Shown here piece by piece: positions 11,475 to 23,189 of a stretch of 64,000 bases of DNA (position 1 is its first letter; each line of letters begins with the position of its first letter). The stretch comes from Microdochium bolleyi (Eukaryota > Ascomycota > Sordariomycetes > Xylariales > Microdochiaceae), in NCBI GenBank assembly GCA_001566295.1, contig KQ964247.1:3162001-3226000 (forward strand). Direction: 5' to 3'. Under the pieces are notes generated by a model, which was given only the letters and a program-made list of their open reading frames with translations, ran no database searches and was not told where the DNA came from. Made by a program: the position numbers and the translations under genes.

Positions 11475-12247
11475 ATATGTCCTCGAGATGCAACCAGCTT
11501 GCACATGAAACTGACAGAACGGGGCCAAAGATTTGATAGGAATGTTTGAAATAGAAGCATCAGAGCATTGTGCACTTCAGCTTCGCAAATCATGCTGAGC
11601 GAGTGCATGCATGAATGATTACTTATCCGAACTTGTTGTGTCAGCGCCGCGAGACTGCCTAATCCCACCCAGGAGCACAAGATGAAGCAGCCGAGAGCAG
11701 CACAGCCTTCCCTTTCCATGTCCAGGGGTCGACAACTCGAGCGTTTGGGGTGTCTTCGTCAATGCCCAGCGGAGTCCTTCGCAGCGATGAAACAAGCCTG
11801 CGCAACTTCGCGACGCAAGGGCCCCTCCGCCCTTGGCCTTTGCGCCATGTCGCCATTTCGCCAACAAACTCCGCCCATGGTTGACAGATTGGCAATTTAG
11901 CAGCACCCGCCGCCCCGAGCCCGAGTCAGCGGCGCCGGCGGGTGGAGCCGTCAAACTTGACCATTGGCGTTGTGAGAGGACGGTAGCAGATGCGCTTATG
12001 TGCTACCGTTGCCACCTCGCAGCGCACGACATGTGCCCGATGTGCCCCAGAACTTAGAACCAATGGTCAAGGTTCGCCGGCTCAATCAGACTCTTCAGAG
12101 TTTCCCTTGGACGGTCCGGACTTGCCCGCCGCGTATTTACTGCGTCAAGGCCCGGCAGCTAATGAGGTGTTCATAGCACTTTGACTTGAGGCTTCAGCTT
12201 GCTGGTGTCATGAGCAGGGGTCCAGGTGTATCTGTTCGCAAGGAAAC

Positions 12248-12288
12248 ACGACTTGCTGGCGCAAGTCGTAAATGCTTGTCTGCAAGCA
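12248..12288. repeat. Two adjacent perfect hairpins
   Basis: Arms ACGACTTGC (12248-12256) and GCAAGTCGT (12261-12269) flank loop TGGC. Four bases later TGCTTG (12273-12278) and CAAGCA (12283-12288) flank loop TCTG. Both have a 4-nt loop and no mismatch in the stem. They lie in non-coding DNA 1.65 kb upstream of the F-box gene start. Confidence 0.7.
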
Positions 12289-13305
12289 GACGAGACTGGT
12301 TCACCCACCACACATCGATAGACACAGAGCTGTGCCGCGTGTGCCCCAAGCTGTTGCATGTACGAGTCACCCCACCGTCACTGCTGGATAGCGCGGCTGC
12401 GGTCCTCCCTCCCCGGGCCTCACATGGCCCAGTGGAGGACGGGAAGGAGGCATCAGGTGGACAGGCTCTGCGGCGTCGATGAGACCTGCATCTTGGCTGC
12501 CGCCCTCGAAGCTCGAGATTACCTGCGCCTGCCATTATGTGCAGAGGTGCAGACAATTGCATTTGGATCATCGCCGACTGATTGATTGCGCAGCGTTTCT
12601 TCCCGTCCTCGCCACCCGTCACGAGCCAGGCCTGATTGCCATGCCTTGCCTTTGAGGTTGTTGTCTTGGCCCTTGCGTGCCAGGTCATCTGCATCCTTGC
12701 AGGTTGTCGTGCGTCTCAGCTGGGCTGCCGCGCTCGAACGCCTTGTCCCTGGCGCTCAGGACGTGTGTGTGCATGGCAGGCCCCAAGCAAGCCCGGGAGC
12801 GGGCAGTATTAGACCTAGGTATTAGCTCTGGCCCGTTCTCCTTCAGGTCGGTTCTTCCGCCTGGCCAATCCCGGCCCACCCCTCGACAACTCTCTCTGAC
12901 CACCCCAGCCCAGGCGCCCAGCCGGCCACCACTCGCCTCGCTTACCACTTCCTCTCCTCTCTCCAACATTCCAACCACGATCACATACCGCATCCGCTGT
13001 TCGCCCGGTGGCTACAGTTCAGCCACCTCGTTCCGGCAATCGACCAGTTCACGAGCCCATACCAGACGACAAGTCGCCTAATAATTCCTTCTGGCACCGC
13101 CTCAGTAGATCCGGACCTCGCACTCTCGACTCGACTCGAATCGCGACGCCCTTCGTGCAAGGATTACGCAGTGGCAAGCCTTCCTTCCTCTAACACCACG
13201 ACTGCCGCAGACCAGGCCTCACGCACCACGCCTTCGCCGTCGCACATCAGGCCGACTCCGACCCAGTAATAGACCGTCTAGATACACCCTGCAGCATCTC
13301 GTCCG

Positions 13306-13319
13306 CCCCCCCCCCCCCC
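13306..13319. repeat. Poly-C run (14 C)
   Basis: Uninterrupted homopolymer of 14 C in the presumed leader of the F-box/WD40 gene. Its length is prone to sequencing or assembly error. Confidence 0.85.
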
Positions 13320-13936
13320 GTTGCCGCCCATGTTCGCTTGCTGTTGTTCTTGAGAGCCGATCCACACTCTCCGTAACAGGAGCGTCCTCTCATTCCGCCC
13401 ACGACAAAACCTTGAACGATCCAGAGCATTGCCTTCGATTCAGACCTGGGCGTACATGTCAGGTGCTCTTGCCCCGGCACATCGATATCGTTCGGGTTCC
13501 CCTGGTGGGATACAAGACCTTGGTACGGCTTTCCATGATTCGATTACCAAGCCCCCATCATCATTCCCTCTGAAAACCAGCAACATGTTCTCCTTTTATT
13601 ACGCCTGTTCCTATTGAATGGCTATGGTCGCTATCTGAGCCATTGCACCTTGGCCATGTCTTCTATTCCTGTGGCTGTCGCCGAGCTAGCTCCATCATCG
13701 CCTGGATTGCACTCTGCCATGGTCGTCGAATGATGATCAGTTTCTCCCTGTATCCCTCCCATGCCCTGTTGCTAACATGATCCACGACCTTCTAGACACC
13801 TATATATGCTAGTGCAGACGGTCGTCTGCTTGAACAGATCTCGCCGAGATCTCTCTCTAAATCCGACACCGCGCATCTCGACAACTCTCATTGCACGTAG
13901 CACAACCAGAACGCCGCGTTCTGTTTCGTGGCCATC

Positions 13937-16086
13937 ATGGCGGGCTATGGTCGGCCGCTCAGCTTCTCCGAGCGAAGGGGAAGCGTACTGAGCGCCGGAG
14001 AGGACCTGTCGTTGAGCACTGCCACTGCAGGTCCTTCGATTGTCGACCAGAGAATGGAAAAGACATCACAAACCAGACCACGAGGGCCGCCAACACCAAG
14101 CATGAGCACCCCGGCGCCAGATTTCGATCAACAACTCACGGGCTCACCACCCCCGCCTCCGACACCAGCTGCGTCGCCAGGCCCTCCACAGGGGCCTGAT
14201 TGGAGCGATGCAGCCGACGACGAGGACTACTTCTTGTCACAAGTCCGACGGCATTTCCAGCAATGCTCCGGACCACAGCGAAACCGCGTGCTTGCCGACC
14301 TGTTGAATATGTGCACGACACAACAGCTCAGCTTTGTGCACCAGTTTGTCAGCCCACTGTTGAAGAAGGATCCGTTCACCAGCTTGCCAGACGAGCTCTG
14401 CTTGAGGATACTATCGTTCATTGATGACCCTAAAGTTCTCGCACGAGCCTCGCAAGTCTCGAGACGGTGGAGGGATCTCCTGAGCGATGATGTGACATGG
14501 AAGAACCTCTGTGTCAAGCACGACTACAGCCGCAGGCTTTCGGAGGTTGCATACGATGCAGGATATCCAGCACGAATGGCGAGGCCTAGTGCGCTCCCGC
14601 TCCCTGAGTCTGAGTATTCGAACCATAGTTTCCCCGGAGCTCACCCTGGCCCGTCATCGATGGCGGTTTCCAGGAGTACTGACGGCGCAAGCTCTTCGTT
14701 CGACCGGCCCAAGCTGCGGTCCTACAAATCTCACTTCAAGCAGCGTTTCCTCGTCGAGTCGGCGTGGAAGACTGGCGGGCGGAACACAACACGCACAATC
14801 ACCCAAGATGGACGAGTGGTGACGAGTCTCCATCTCACTCCCAAGTACATTGTTGTGGCGCTCGACAATGCGAGGATACATATCTTCGATCGGGAAGGCA
14901 ATGCCCTTCGAACGCTTCAGGGTCACATGATGGGTGTCTGGGCCATGATACCCTGGGATGACGTCCTCGTCAGTGGAGGATGTGACCGGGACGTCCGAGT
15001 CTGGGATATGACAACTGGGTAGGTTCTCGTGCTCCTGCTCTTTCCATGACCTATTACTTACGTCCTTGAAGCAACTGTTTGCACACACTTCGTGGCCATA
15101 CTAGCACTGTCCGGTGTCTTAAGATGTCCGACTCGGACACGGCTATCTCCGGCTCGCGCGATACTACCTTGAGAGTTTGGGACATCCGTCAAGGCGTCTG
15201 CAGAAATGTTCTTGTTGGTCACCAGGCTAGCGTCAGGTGCTTGGAAATCAGAGGCGACATTGTGGTCTCTGGCAGTTATGATGCAACCGCCAAGATCTGG
15301 AGCATTTCCAAGGGGCAGTGCTTGCACACTCTGACTGGACACTTCAGCCAGATCTACGCCATTGCCTTTGACGGAAGCAGGGTGGTTACGGGGAGTCTCG
15401 ACACCAGTGTCCGTGTATGGGATGCCAATACTGGGTGAGTCATGCCGAGCCTACTCCGGAATCATTGTCGTGCCACAATACTGACCGTCTTCAAACTATG
15501 TAGTGAGGCGATTGCCGTACTCCAGGGTCATACAAGCTTGGTCGGCCAGTTGCAATTGCGGGGCAATACTCTCGTCACTGGTGGCTCGGATGGCTCTGTT
15601 CGAGTTTGGTCGTTGGAGAGAATGTGCCCAATTCACCGACTTGCCGCACACGACAACAGCGTTACGAGCCTGCAATTTGATGACACCAGGGTCGTCAGCG
15701 GTGGAAGCGATGGCCGGGTGAAGGTCTGGGATGTCAAGTCTGGGCACCTTGTTCGGGAGCTTATCACAGCCGAGTCTGTTTGGAGGGTCGTTTTTGAAGA
15801 CGAAAAGTGTGTCGCGGTCGCGAACCGCGGGAGCCGCGTTATGATGGAGGTCTGGTCATTCTCTCCGCCTGAAGACGCATACAGCGATAGACCCATGTCT
15901 TTGCCACAGCGGCTGGCCGAGCCGCAACCCAGTCGTGCTTTGACAGCCGACTTCCGAAGATCGAATCTGGCCCTTCCAAGCGCACCAGCCGAGGACGAGG
16001 TCGACATGCCAGACGTCGATATGAGAGACGCGGGGCCTTCAACTGCTCCACTGGCTGGTAACACAACTTTCTTCCACGACGACTAA
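13937..16086 (+). CDS. F-box/WD40-repeat protein, SCF ubiquitin-ligase receptor (Cdc4/Fbw7-like)
   Basis: Three exons (13937-15018, 15072-15434, 15504-16086) give 675 aa; both introns (53 and 69 nt) interrupt Gly codons at WD-repeat ends. Order of parts: a Ser/Pro-rich disordered N-terminus; a dimerisation helix just before the F-box (VLADLLNMCTTQQLSFVHQF); an F-box at about 145-190 (FTSLPDELCLRILSFIDDP, ending VTWKNLCVKHDY); then seven or so WD40 blades from about residue 300 to 600, with repeated xVSGSxDxTxRVWD units. The tail is acidic. Such proteins bind Skp1 through the F-box and phosphorylated substrates through the propeller. The Cdc4/Fbw7 and Met30/SconB groups share this layout and I cannot separate orthologues by eye. 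The start is the ATG of MAGYGRPLSFSERRGS. Confidence 0.88.
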
Positions 16087-17227
16087 AGGTCATTATTGAA
16101 AAGGTCGAAATATTGGGGGTTTCATGTCGACTCACACGAGCACACCAATGTGCTGAATTGCAAGGCGTTGGAAGCATGGGTCTATACACAGTCAAACCAC
16201 AAGGGCGTTCGTTGGGCATCTCATTGGGAGGATCATTATCGACAATTCTGTCTCGTTTTCTATCTTATTTGTTCGGCATCGGTTCTAAGCCAGGATCATT
16301 GTTTTGAGGTTTCTGGAAACAGCAGGTACTTTTGAAGGATTTCGTTACAAAGAGGCATGTGTTCGAGCGTTGGGCGGGTCTTTATGTTATCCTGGGTACC
16401 AAGCATGATTCTCAGAGCGGCGCAGGCAATGAATGGCAACAGATTCAAGTCACATGACAGTTTAGGGTGCCAATTGGTTGGCTGAGCGTGATAATGTCTG
16501 TGCATGCGGAAGGTGAGGACTACAAGAAGTATATGATGTCTTAAGGTTCACCGACTTGTCTGGCTCTGGGTGCAGAGGTGTGCCCCTGATGACATCGTGA
16601 GGGCAAGCAGAAGCGCAAAAGCTCTATGGCGCCAGTAAAGCGATAATTATTGCGCATTTCCTTGCCTACATCAGCATCCACAAGTGCGGGCTATAGACTA
16701 CTTCCCTCCCATGGCTCCTGGCATGCCGTTACCAGGAAGATGGTAGATCAGACACGCAGGTGCAGAGGAGGAATGCGTGGGAGTGCACAAGGCCCCTTTT
16801 CGTTGTGGAGAAACAGTGCCTGGCAGGGACAATGGTTTTGGTACATGACAGGCACGGGTAGGGCAGCTGATCTTCTTCTTCTCTGCGGGCGAGGAGGAAC
16901 AGATCACGTATACTGGGTAAGGATGAAATCAGTGCAGCCCCCTGGTACACTGGTCTCGGGCTGGGATTCCGCGACGGCGTTGTCACCATCATGGCGGGGG
17001 GTGCTCGCAGATCGGGGGCGGCGACGAGTGATCGCAAGGAGGTTTCCACGAGCGGTCAGCTTGATGATGTTTGCATGGAGGGAACGTGTTTCACAGCGAT
17101 GTGGCACACAAAGATACAATCTGAACGGCAATAGCGAACTTCAATATCTCAGTGTCGCTACTGTCCGGTTCTTCTTGCGGGATCTCTATAATCTCGAGGC
17201 GGAGAGGGAACTTTGCTACGTTGTACA
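16087..17227. other. Convergent 3' intergenic region
   Basis: 1.14 kb between the F-box/WD40 gene (+) and the TPR gene (-). Open frames here lack any family feature. It should hold both 3' UTRs; nothing else was seen. Confidence 0.5.
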
Positions 17228-18484
17228 TCATTGGCCGTTGTCTTGGGAAGACTGCTGCCCTGCCTTCCCTGCACTTTTCTCTGAGGGCACGGCGTCCCAT
17301 GAACTCGGGGGCGTTGTGGACGAGGCTGACATGGCTTTCCACTCGTCCGCCATGATGCTGAAATGGTGGAACTCCTCCTTGGAGGTGGCGCGCTCCGCCA
17401 ATCTGCGATATGATATTTCCAGTTCGGCGATCGCCTCGCCATGCCCGCCTGCTGCGGCCTTGAGCAGCCACTCTTCGACCGAGGCCCTGTCGGCGCCCCG
17501 CTCGACGAGATGGCGGGCGTAGTGGAAGCACCCATGTGGGTGGTCGAGCGTCTTGGCGACGTACTCCCAAATCTCGAAGGCGCGGTCCGTGTTGCCCTGC
17601 ATGTCGTAGCAGGTAGCCAGCCCCTCGGCGCAGGATATCTGCCAGTCGAAGGCGCCTGGCTCGTCCCCACCGACGCGGGCAGCATAGCGGTACCATTCGA
17701 TGGTCTTGTTCAGGTTTTTCAGGATGGACAGGGTCGTGATTTCCTGCTGAAGCTGGCTTCCACCAGCTTTGGCTTGTGGGATATGCTTGAGTTGCAACTC
17801 GTAGCTTGCGAGTATGCCTGCGAGGGACGCCGCATCTGCGCTGAGGGGTTTGCTCTTCATCCTGTCGAGGATGCGGCGGAATGCGGCCTCGGCAGGCCTG
17901 AACTGCGGCTGGCCGAGCTTCTGCGTGCGCTGGGCGAGACGGACCATGGTGAGGATGGAGGGTTCGTAATCGAGCAGAACCAGCGAGTGGAGGATGTGCG
18001 TGGCGAGAAACCACGACCGGTTGGCCGGCCCAAGGATGATGAGGGCGGCGACGTAGTGGAGGGTGAGGCGCGAGAAGCCGTACGAGGACAGGAGCTGCTC
18101 GCGCCAGCCATCACCGCCAGCGAGTGCGACATCTGCATATATCAACGCAGCAGAGTGAAGCTCGTCGGGCGACACGTCTGCGCGCAGCACCGGCGGCTTT
18201 CCGTGCGCCTGCCAGTAGTCGAGCGGGGGGACGTCGGCCAGAGTGAACTTGGGCGTGTCAAAGTTTGGGGCCGCGCGAGACTTGACTGGGACTCTGAACT
18301 TGGTGGATGCGGCCCGAGACTGGGCGGTGCTGAAATGCCGTTGGAAGTCGGGGTGCCGAGGCGAGGAAGGCTGCCGGACCCGTGACGGCATGGCGGGTGA
18401 TGTGCTCCCTGCAGTGATTCTCAGGAGGGCTCGGCATGGCTGGCAGATGAAGCCGGGACCCCGGCGGGTTGCAGCCACAGACAT
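17228..18484 (-). CDS. Mitochondrial TPR/Sel1-like repeat protein
   Basis: Single exon of 418 aa from ATG 18484. The N-terminus (SVAATRRGPGFICQPCRALL) is basic, lacks acidic residues and is Ser/Ala-rich for about 60 residues, as expected of a mitochondrial presequence. The body is alpha-helical, with TPR/Sel1-like units, clearest at about residues 275-375 (ISCAEGLATCYDMQGNTDRAFEIW; VEEWLLKAAAGGHGEAIAEL). The last 30 residues are Ser/Gln-rich and disordered. I do not recognise a named orthologue. A scaffold or assembly-factor role in the mitochondrion is an inference from the repeats and targeting signal. Confidence 0.75.
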   Translation of the reverse strand: MSVAATRRGPGFICQPCRALLRITAGSTSPAMPSRVRQPSSPRHPDFQRHFSTAQSRAASTKFRVPVKSRAAPNFDTPKFTLADVPPLDYWQAHGKPPVLRADVSPDELHSAALIYADVALAGGDGWREQLLSSYGFSRLTLHYVAALIILGPANRSWFLATHILHSLVLLDYEPSILTMVRLAQRTQKLGQPQFRPAEAAFRRILDRMKSKPLSADAASLAGILASYELQLKHIPQAKAGGSQLQQEITTLSILKNLNKTIEWYRYAARVGGDEPGAFDWQISCAEGLATCYDMQGNTDRAFEIWEYVAKTLDHPHGCFHYARHLVERGADRASVEEWLLKAAAGGHGEAIAELEISYRRLAERATSKEEFHHFSIMADEWKAMSASSTTPPSSWDAVPSEKSAGKAGQQSSQDNGQ

Positions 18485-18886
18485 GGTTTTGCTGCGAGGC
18501 CAAAGGCACTAAAAGACCTTTACTTGGAATAAAGCCCTACAACCAGTGCCCGCCAGCTCGGCTCTGGAAGAGGTGATAGAGCGTCGTTGAGGCAAAGAAC
18601 AAGGCGGAGCTGATTGGCTCGCGGAGTTGTAAGTCAGGCCGTGTCGTCGCATGAGCAGGCAGGGGCGAGACGCTAAGCTCTTATCTTATCACCCCCACCT
18701 AAAAGTTGGCGGCTCCTTCCCGACGACCGCATCTGCATGCACTTTGCACAGAAAAAGCTGGATTCCGATAAGGATAGTGACCACCACGCTCGCGACGACA
18801 ACCACCGACATCGACAGGCACTCTAGCAATTGGCCAGACGGTATCTTGACTCTCCCGGCGACTTCGGCAGCTGCTCCACAGCCACA
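18485..18886. other. Divergent promoter TPR gene / UTP16
   Basis: 402 bp between divergent starts. It contains TTATCTTATC at 18681-18690, two GATAAG-type GATA-factor cores on the minus strand set back to back, about 200 bp upstream of UTP16. Nothing else was recognised. Confidence 0.5.
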
Positions 18887-20147
18887 ATGGCTCCCGTCAC
18901 GCGGCGGCGCACCAAGGCCCGCGAGGCTTCCCAGACGGACTCGTCCTTCATCTCGGACGCCGAGGCAGACAGCCTCGCCAACACACCCTCCCAGAGCCAG
19001 AAATCTCAGGACTCGACACCAAGGACAAAGTCGGGTGCGCGCTCGAAGCGGAAATCCACCGATGCTGGCGACGGCGAGACTGCCCAGAAGAGCAAACAAG
19101 AGACACCCAAGCGGAAACGGCTGGCCGTGAGGACAAGGGTGGAAGAGTCGCCAAAGGGGGATCACCGCAGGGTGCACATCGAGGCGACAGTTCTTGACTC
19201 TTCTGAGAGGCCAGAGACTGTGGCCGATTCGGACATCGAGGAGGACAGTGACGGCGGCGCGCCTGAGCCTGAGAGCGCGACCAAACAACTCCAGGCAGAG
19301 GCCATACAGAAACTTGCGTCGCAATCTGCCGAGCCTGAGCCCGCGGCACCCAAGGGCAAGCATGTCGTGTTCGGAGACGACAATGATGTGGACAAATTCG
19401 TAGCCAAGGCTGCAGCCAAGGACAAGCGGAGGGAAGCCGACAAAGAGAACGATGATGATGATGACAGCGACGACGAGGCGCCCGAGGCCGTGTCGACGGC
19501 TGCTGCGGCCACACAGTCCAAGAAGGTAGAGCAGGCTGCTACCGATGCCGCTGAGAAGTAAGGAGATTCCCCATCCATGGCAAGCGACTGTGGAGCAACA
19601 CGTACTAACCATGGCCCTCCACATCAGACTCGCTGCCGCACAAAAGCGGAAACGGCAAGAGCGAGACGCGCGCTTCCGGGAACAGGCCGAGGAGCGCAAG
19701 CGTGCCGAGGCGGAGGCTAAGACTGCCCGCCAGCGAATCAGCAAGCGCGACCTCCCCGACATCCTGCCCGCCGAGTTCCTCGAGGACTCGGACTCGGACT
19801 CAGACTCTGGCGCACCCGACAGCCACATGCGCAAGCTCAGGAAGAAGCGGAAGCTGGCTGAGGCCGAGGCGGAAGCCGCGCTCGCGGCGTCTGAGGCCAA
19901 GAGGATCCGGTTCGAGGAGGTCGCCGAGGTCGCAGACCGCGCCGAGGCAGAGGCGATCAGCCACACCCAGCGCCCGCGGGACGTGATGCTCGGCAGCACC
20001 GTGTATCGCGTGCTGGCGCAGCAGGCGGACCAGCGACTCGCACCCAAGATGCACAAGAACGCGCGCGCGGTCAAGGATGACCTGATGAAGCGCAAGAGGG
20101 GTGCGTTCACTACCACCAAGAAGAAGGGCTTCTTCGTGAAGAAGTGA
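18887..20147 (+). CDS. UTP16: U3 snoRNP / small-subunit processome protein Utp16 (Bud21)
   Basis: Two exons (18887-19557, 19628-20147) with a 70-nt intron (GTAAGG..CATCAG) give 396 aa. The N-terminal half is disordered, highly charged and rich in SP/TP and K/R clusters. The C-terminal half is a coiled coil of Ala/Glu/Arg/Lys repeats followed by the Utp16 core: ISKRDLPDILPAEFLED, an acidic Ser/Asp run, SHMRKLRKKRKL, and the end KRGAFTTTKKKGFFVKK. Utp16 belongs to the 90S pre-ribosome that processes 18S rRNA in the nucleolus. The start is the first ATG of the frame, followed by basic residues typical of nuclear proteins. Confidence 0.88.
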
Positions 20148-20665
20148 AGCTGGAGAGGACGTGCTGTGCTAGTCTATGATTGTTCCTCACAGAGGAGAAC
20201 ACCTGTGTCTTGAGAAAGTACATATGCACTTCAAAGACGTTGTATATAATCTCGAAAACCGTCCGTGTCGTGCAGAGGACGAAGAGAGAAGTGATACCAC
20301 ATTGTTCTGGCCCGGAGGTCCAAGCCCCCTTGAAACCGTGTCATGAACACATTCCCCCTGCCAGCATGCCACTGAGCACAATAGAGTAACTTGTGATTCA
20401 TCCGACCTGTGGTCGTCCGCACGCCCTTTCTCTTTCCTAGCATTGATGTGCTCGCCGTATTGCTCTTGCTACACTCCAGCGCACTGTCATTCACGACATG
20501 TCCAGCTACAGAGCAGGCGGACTCTTGTCAAGTGTTCAAGCCAGTGATGGCATGACAGAATCTAAGCAGTTCATCTCGATCTGAGACTTGCAAGACGGGC
20601 CTACTGCATTGCACTGGAGGCTCTTCTCATTCATTGCACAGACGCAAGATGAGCTCTTGACCTCT
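20148..20665. other. Convergent 3' intergenic region
   Basis: 518 bp between the UTP16 and siderophore-transporter stops. Presumed 3' UTRs; nothing else was seen. Confidence 0.55.
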
Positions 20666-22735
20666 TTAATCCGCCACTGCCTTGCCCCGGAACCACGACC
20701 GCGGGCCTCTCGTCTTCCTCGCACTCCCCGTGTCCTGTCCCAGCGCACGAGAGTCGACACCAGCTCTCCCACCATCACCATGACGGCCACCTACCACACC
20801 ACCACCACCACCACCTTCATGGCCGACCTTCTTCTCCCCGGCCCCGACCTCCCCGCCAATGACCCTGCCCTTGACATGCTGGTTCATCTCGTCGAGGTTG
20901 TAGTTGCGCATCAGCAGCGCCAGCACCACGATCGGCACGCACACGCACGCCGCGATCGTGAGCAGCGTGTTCATCGTCTCGTCGTACGCGCGGTTGATGG
21001 CGTCCCGCGCGGGGGAGCCGTACGGGTAAGTCCCGGACGCGCCGCTGGCGATCTTGATGTCGCCGTAGATGGCCGCCGCCGCCGAGGCCTCTATCCCGAG
21101 AGGCTGCAGGTACGCCGCGAGTTTGCCGGGCAGGAGCTGGCCCCAGACCGCTCCGCTGATGGCGCTGCCCACGGCGCCGCCGATGCTGACGAGCGTGAGG
21201 AACACGGCCGTCGCGACGCCGACCTGCTGGTGGCTCGCGCTCGCCTGGATGCCCAGCTGCGCGGGGACGTTGAGCATGCCGCCGCCGATGCCGATGACAA
21301 TCTGCGTGCCCACGAGGGTGGCCACGCTCGCGCCGGCCGTGCGGTACCGGATCATAAGGCCCATGCCCAGCAGGTAGATGAGGGCTCCCGTGACGACGTA
21401 GTACTTGTAGTGCTTGGTGTACTTTATGACGAGGGAGATGATGACGGAGGCCACGGTCGAGGTGAAGCTGAAGGTCTGCGTGACGTAGCCCGCCGTCGTG
21501 ATGTCCATGTTCTGCACGACGAGGAGGTAGCTGTTGAAGTAGGGCTGCACGGAGAGGTAGAAGGCCATGAAGTAGAAGAAGCCGATGCCGCAACCGGCGC
21601 TGAAGGTGCGAGACCGCAGCAGGCCCAGCGGGATCAGCGGGTAGGGCACGAAGCGCGCCCACGACTCCCAGAGCAGAAATAGCACTAGGGCGGCGAAACC
21701 GCCCACGACGACGCCAATGATCATGGGCGACTGCCACCCGCCCGGCGTCACGGCGACAATGGTCAGGGGCACGAGGATCATGCCGAAAGCGGCGCTCAGC
21801 AGGATCATGCCGAGCAGGTCGAGGTCGACCCAGATCGTGCGGACGATGCCCTTGGGGCTGAAGCTCTTGCTCCGCGGGGTGATGACGCCCGTCTTCTTGG
21901 CGCGGCGGCTGTTGAGGAACAGCGTGAGGGCCAGAGGCAAGAAAGTGACGGGCAGGATGATGGCCCACATGCCGTACGCCCAGCGCCAGGTCGAGGACAG
22001 CTGGATGGCAGTGCCGATGAGCGGGCCAATCCAGATGGTGACGAGGAAGGGCGTGTCGGGCAGGCTGGAGAAGAGGGCGCGGTTGGGCATGTCGCTGGTG
22101 TCGGCGATGAAGATCTGCTGGAGCGTGGCGAGGCCCTGGGAGCCAGCGGAGTAGAAGATCTGGGCGGACGCAAAGGTCTCGATGTTGTTGGAGGCGGCCA
22201 TCTGGATGTAGCCGAGGACGTAGAGCAGGATGCAAAAGGTGAAGGCCTCGAGACGGCCGAAGACATCGGCGATCTTGGCCATGGGGGGCTTGATGACGGC
22301 TGTGATGCCGTGTTAGTGGTGGCCCTCCGGGTAGCAAGAAAGTAAAGAGGGAAAGAGGGCAAGAAGGGAAGAAAGATTACCATTCACGACACCCTGGATT
22401 GTGTAGACGGTCGAGATGAGCGAGTGCTCGCCAAAGGAGGAGGTGGCAAAGGCGACGACCGAGTAGGTGACCTGGCCCTCGAGGGAGGTGGTGAAGGCCA
22501 TGAGGAAGATGCTGAAGTAGGCGGCGATGAGCCCCCACTTTGTCCAGGTCATGGAGATGGCCTCGATGGCCTTGACGCCGTCCTGGGCCTCGGCCTCGGC
22601 CTCGGTGTCGCTCGAGGACCGCCCGGGCAGCTGGTTATGGTCGAGGCCATGGCCGTAGTCGTTGTCGTTGTCACGCTCGCGGGTGGTGCTGGGAGGCTTG
22701 CCCGAGGGCGACAGGGCCTCGTGGGCAAGAGCCAT
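20666..22735 (-). CDS. MFS siderophore-iron transporter (MirA/MirB/Sit1 family)
   Basis: Two exons (22735-22381, 22299-20666) with an 81-nt intron (GTAATC..CACAG) give 662 aa. The N-terminal 60-70 residues are polar and cytoplasmic. The membrane part, expected to have about 14 helices, shows the siderophore-transporter signatures VVNAVIKPPMAKIADVFGR (spanning the splice junction), QIFYSAGSQGLATLQQIF, IADTSDMPNRALFSSLPDTP and, near the end, HVKGRVIGG. A Gly/His-rich tail follows. Family members take up ferric siderophores by proton symport at the plasma membrane; the particular siderophore cannot be told. No NRPS or other siderophore-synthesis gene is nearby. Two exact ATCTGATAA sites upstream indicate iron regulation. 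The ATG at 22735 has a good context; an upstream in-frame extension has no ATG. Confidence 0.93.
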
Positions 22736-23025
22736 GTCTGCTGTGGTGCCCACTCTAGCAGTGGTGTGCAGGGCAGGAGGAGTCGGGCTGTGGTCGCGTG
22801 ACAACAATGCAGGCTCCTCGAGACGATCACTAGCTCTCGATTGTCACCACAGTAGGAGAGCAATAGGAGGCAAGAAAGAGAAGAAGAAGGAGAAGAGACG
22901 GACGACGAGCCGGAGCTGCAGGGCCCAGTCGGCAAGGCTGGTGCTACCTCACCTCTAGCTCTTGTCGATCACCAGCTCCAGTCGCCAGGCTCGGGATTCT
23001 TCCCCCAGCCCACGCCTGCAGCAGT

Positions 23026-23065
<40 letters not shown>
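23026..23065. repeat. CAG/CTG microsatellite, 13 units
   Basis: 40 nt of pure AGC/CAG repeat on the plus strand, preceded by further imperfect units (GCAGCAGTAG). Read in the direction of the siderophore transporter it is (CTG)13, about 290-330 nt upstream of its start codon, in the leader or proximal promoter. Confidence 0.9.
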
Positions 23066-23066
<1 letters not shown>

Positions 23067-23180
23067 CACCTTGGCAGATCCGGCCGCACATAGGCTGGGC
23101 CAAGGCGCGCCGTCCATGGGCTGAACGAGCTGCATGTCCCCCCCTCCCTAATCTGATTGATGCCAAGACACCGTCACTCT

Positions 23181-23189
23181 TTATCAGAT
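23181..23189 (-). promoter_or_regulatory. SREA-type GATA site (proximal)
   Basis: Minus-strand sequence ATCTGATAA, an exact match to the ATCWGATAA consensus of the fungal iron-repressor GATA factors SreA/SRE/Urbs1. It lies 446 bp upstream of the siderophore transporter start, in the same orientation. Confidence 0.7.

Larger units (their letters stand above)
11475..13936. other. Long intergenic region upstream of the F-box/WD40 gene
   Basis: 2.46 kb without a supported gene. The last 1.2 kb are CT-rich and probably 5' leader and promoter of the F-box/WD40 gene. It contains two adjacent hairpins (12248-12288) and a run of 14 C (13306-13319), listed separately. Confidence 0.5.

Noticed and set aside
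18689..20119. 476-codon minus-strand frame opposite UTP16
   Set aside because: Ser/Leu-rich antisense shadow of the charged UTP16 coding sequence; no family features.
20588..21682. 364-codon plus-strand frame opposite the siderophore transporter
   Set aside because: It is antisense to conserved transporter sequence; its His/Arg/Asp-rich composition is the mirror of GC-rich codons.
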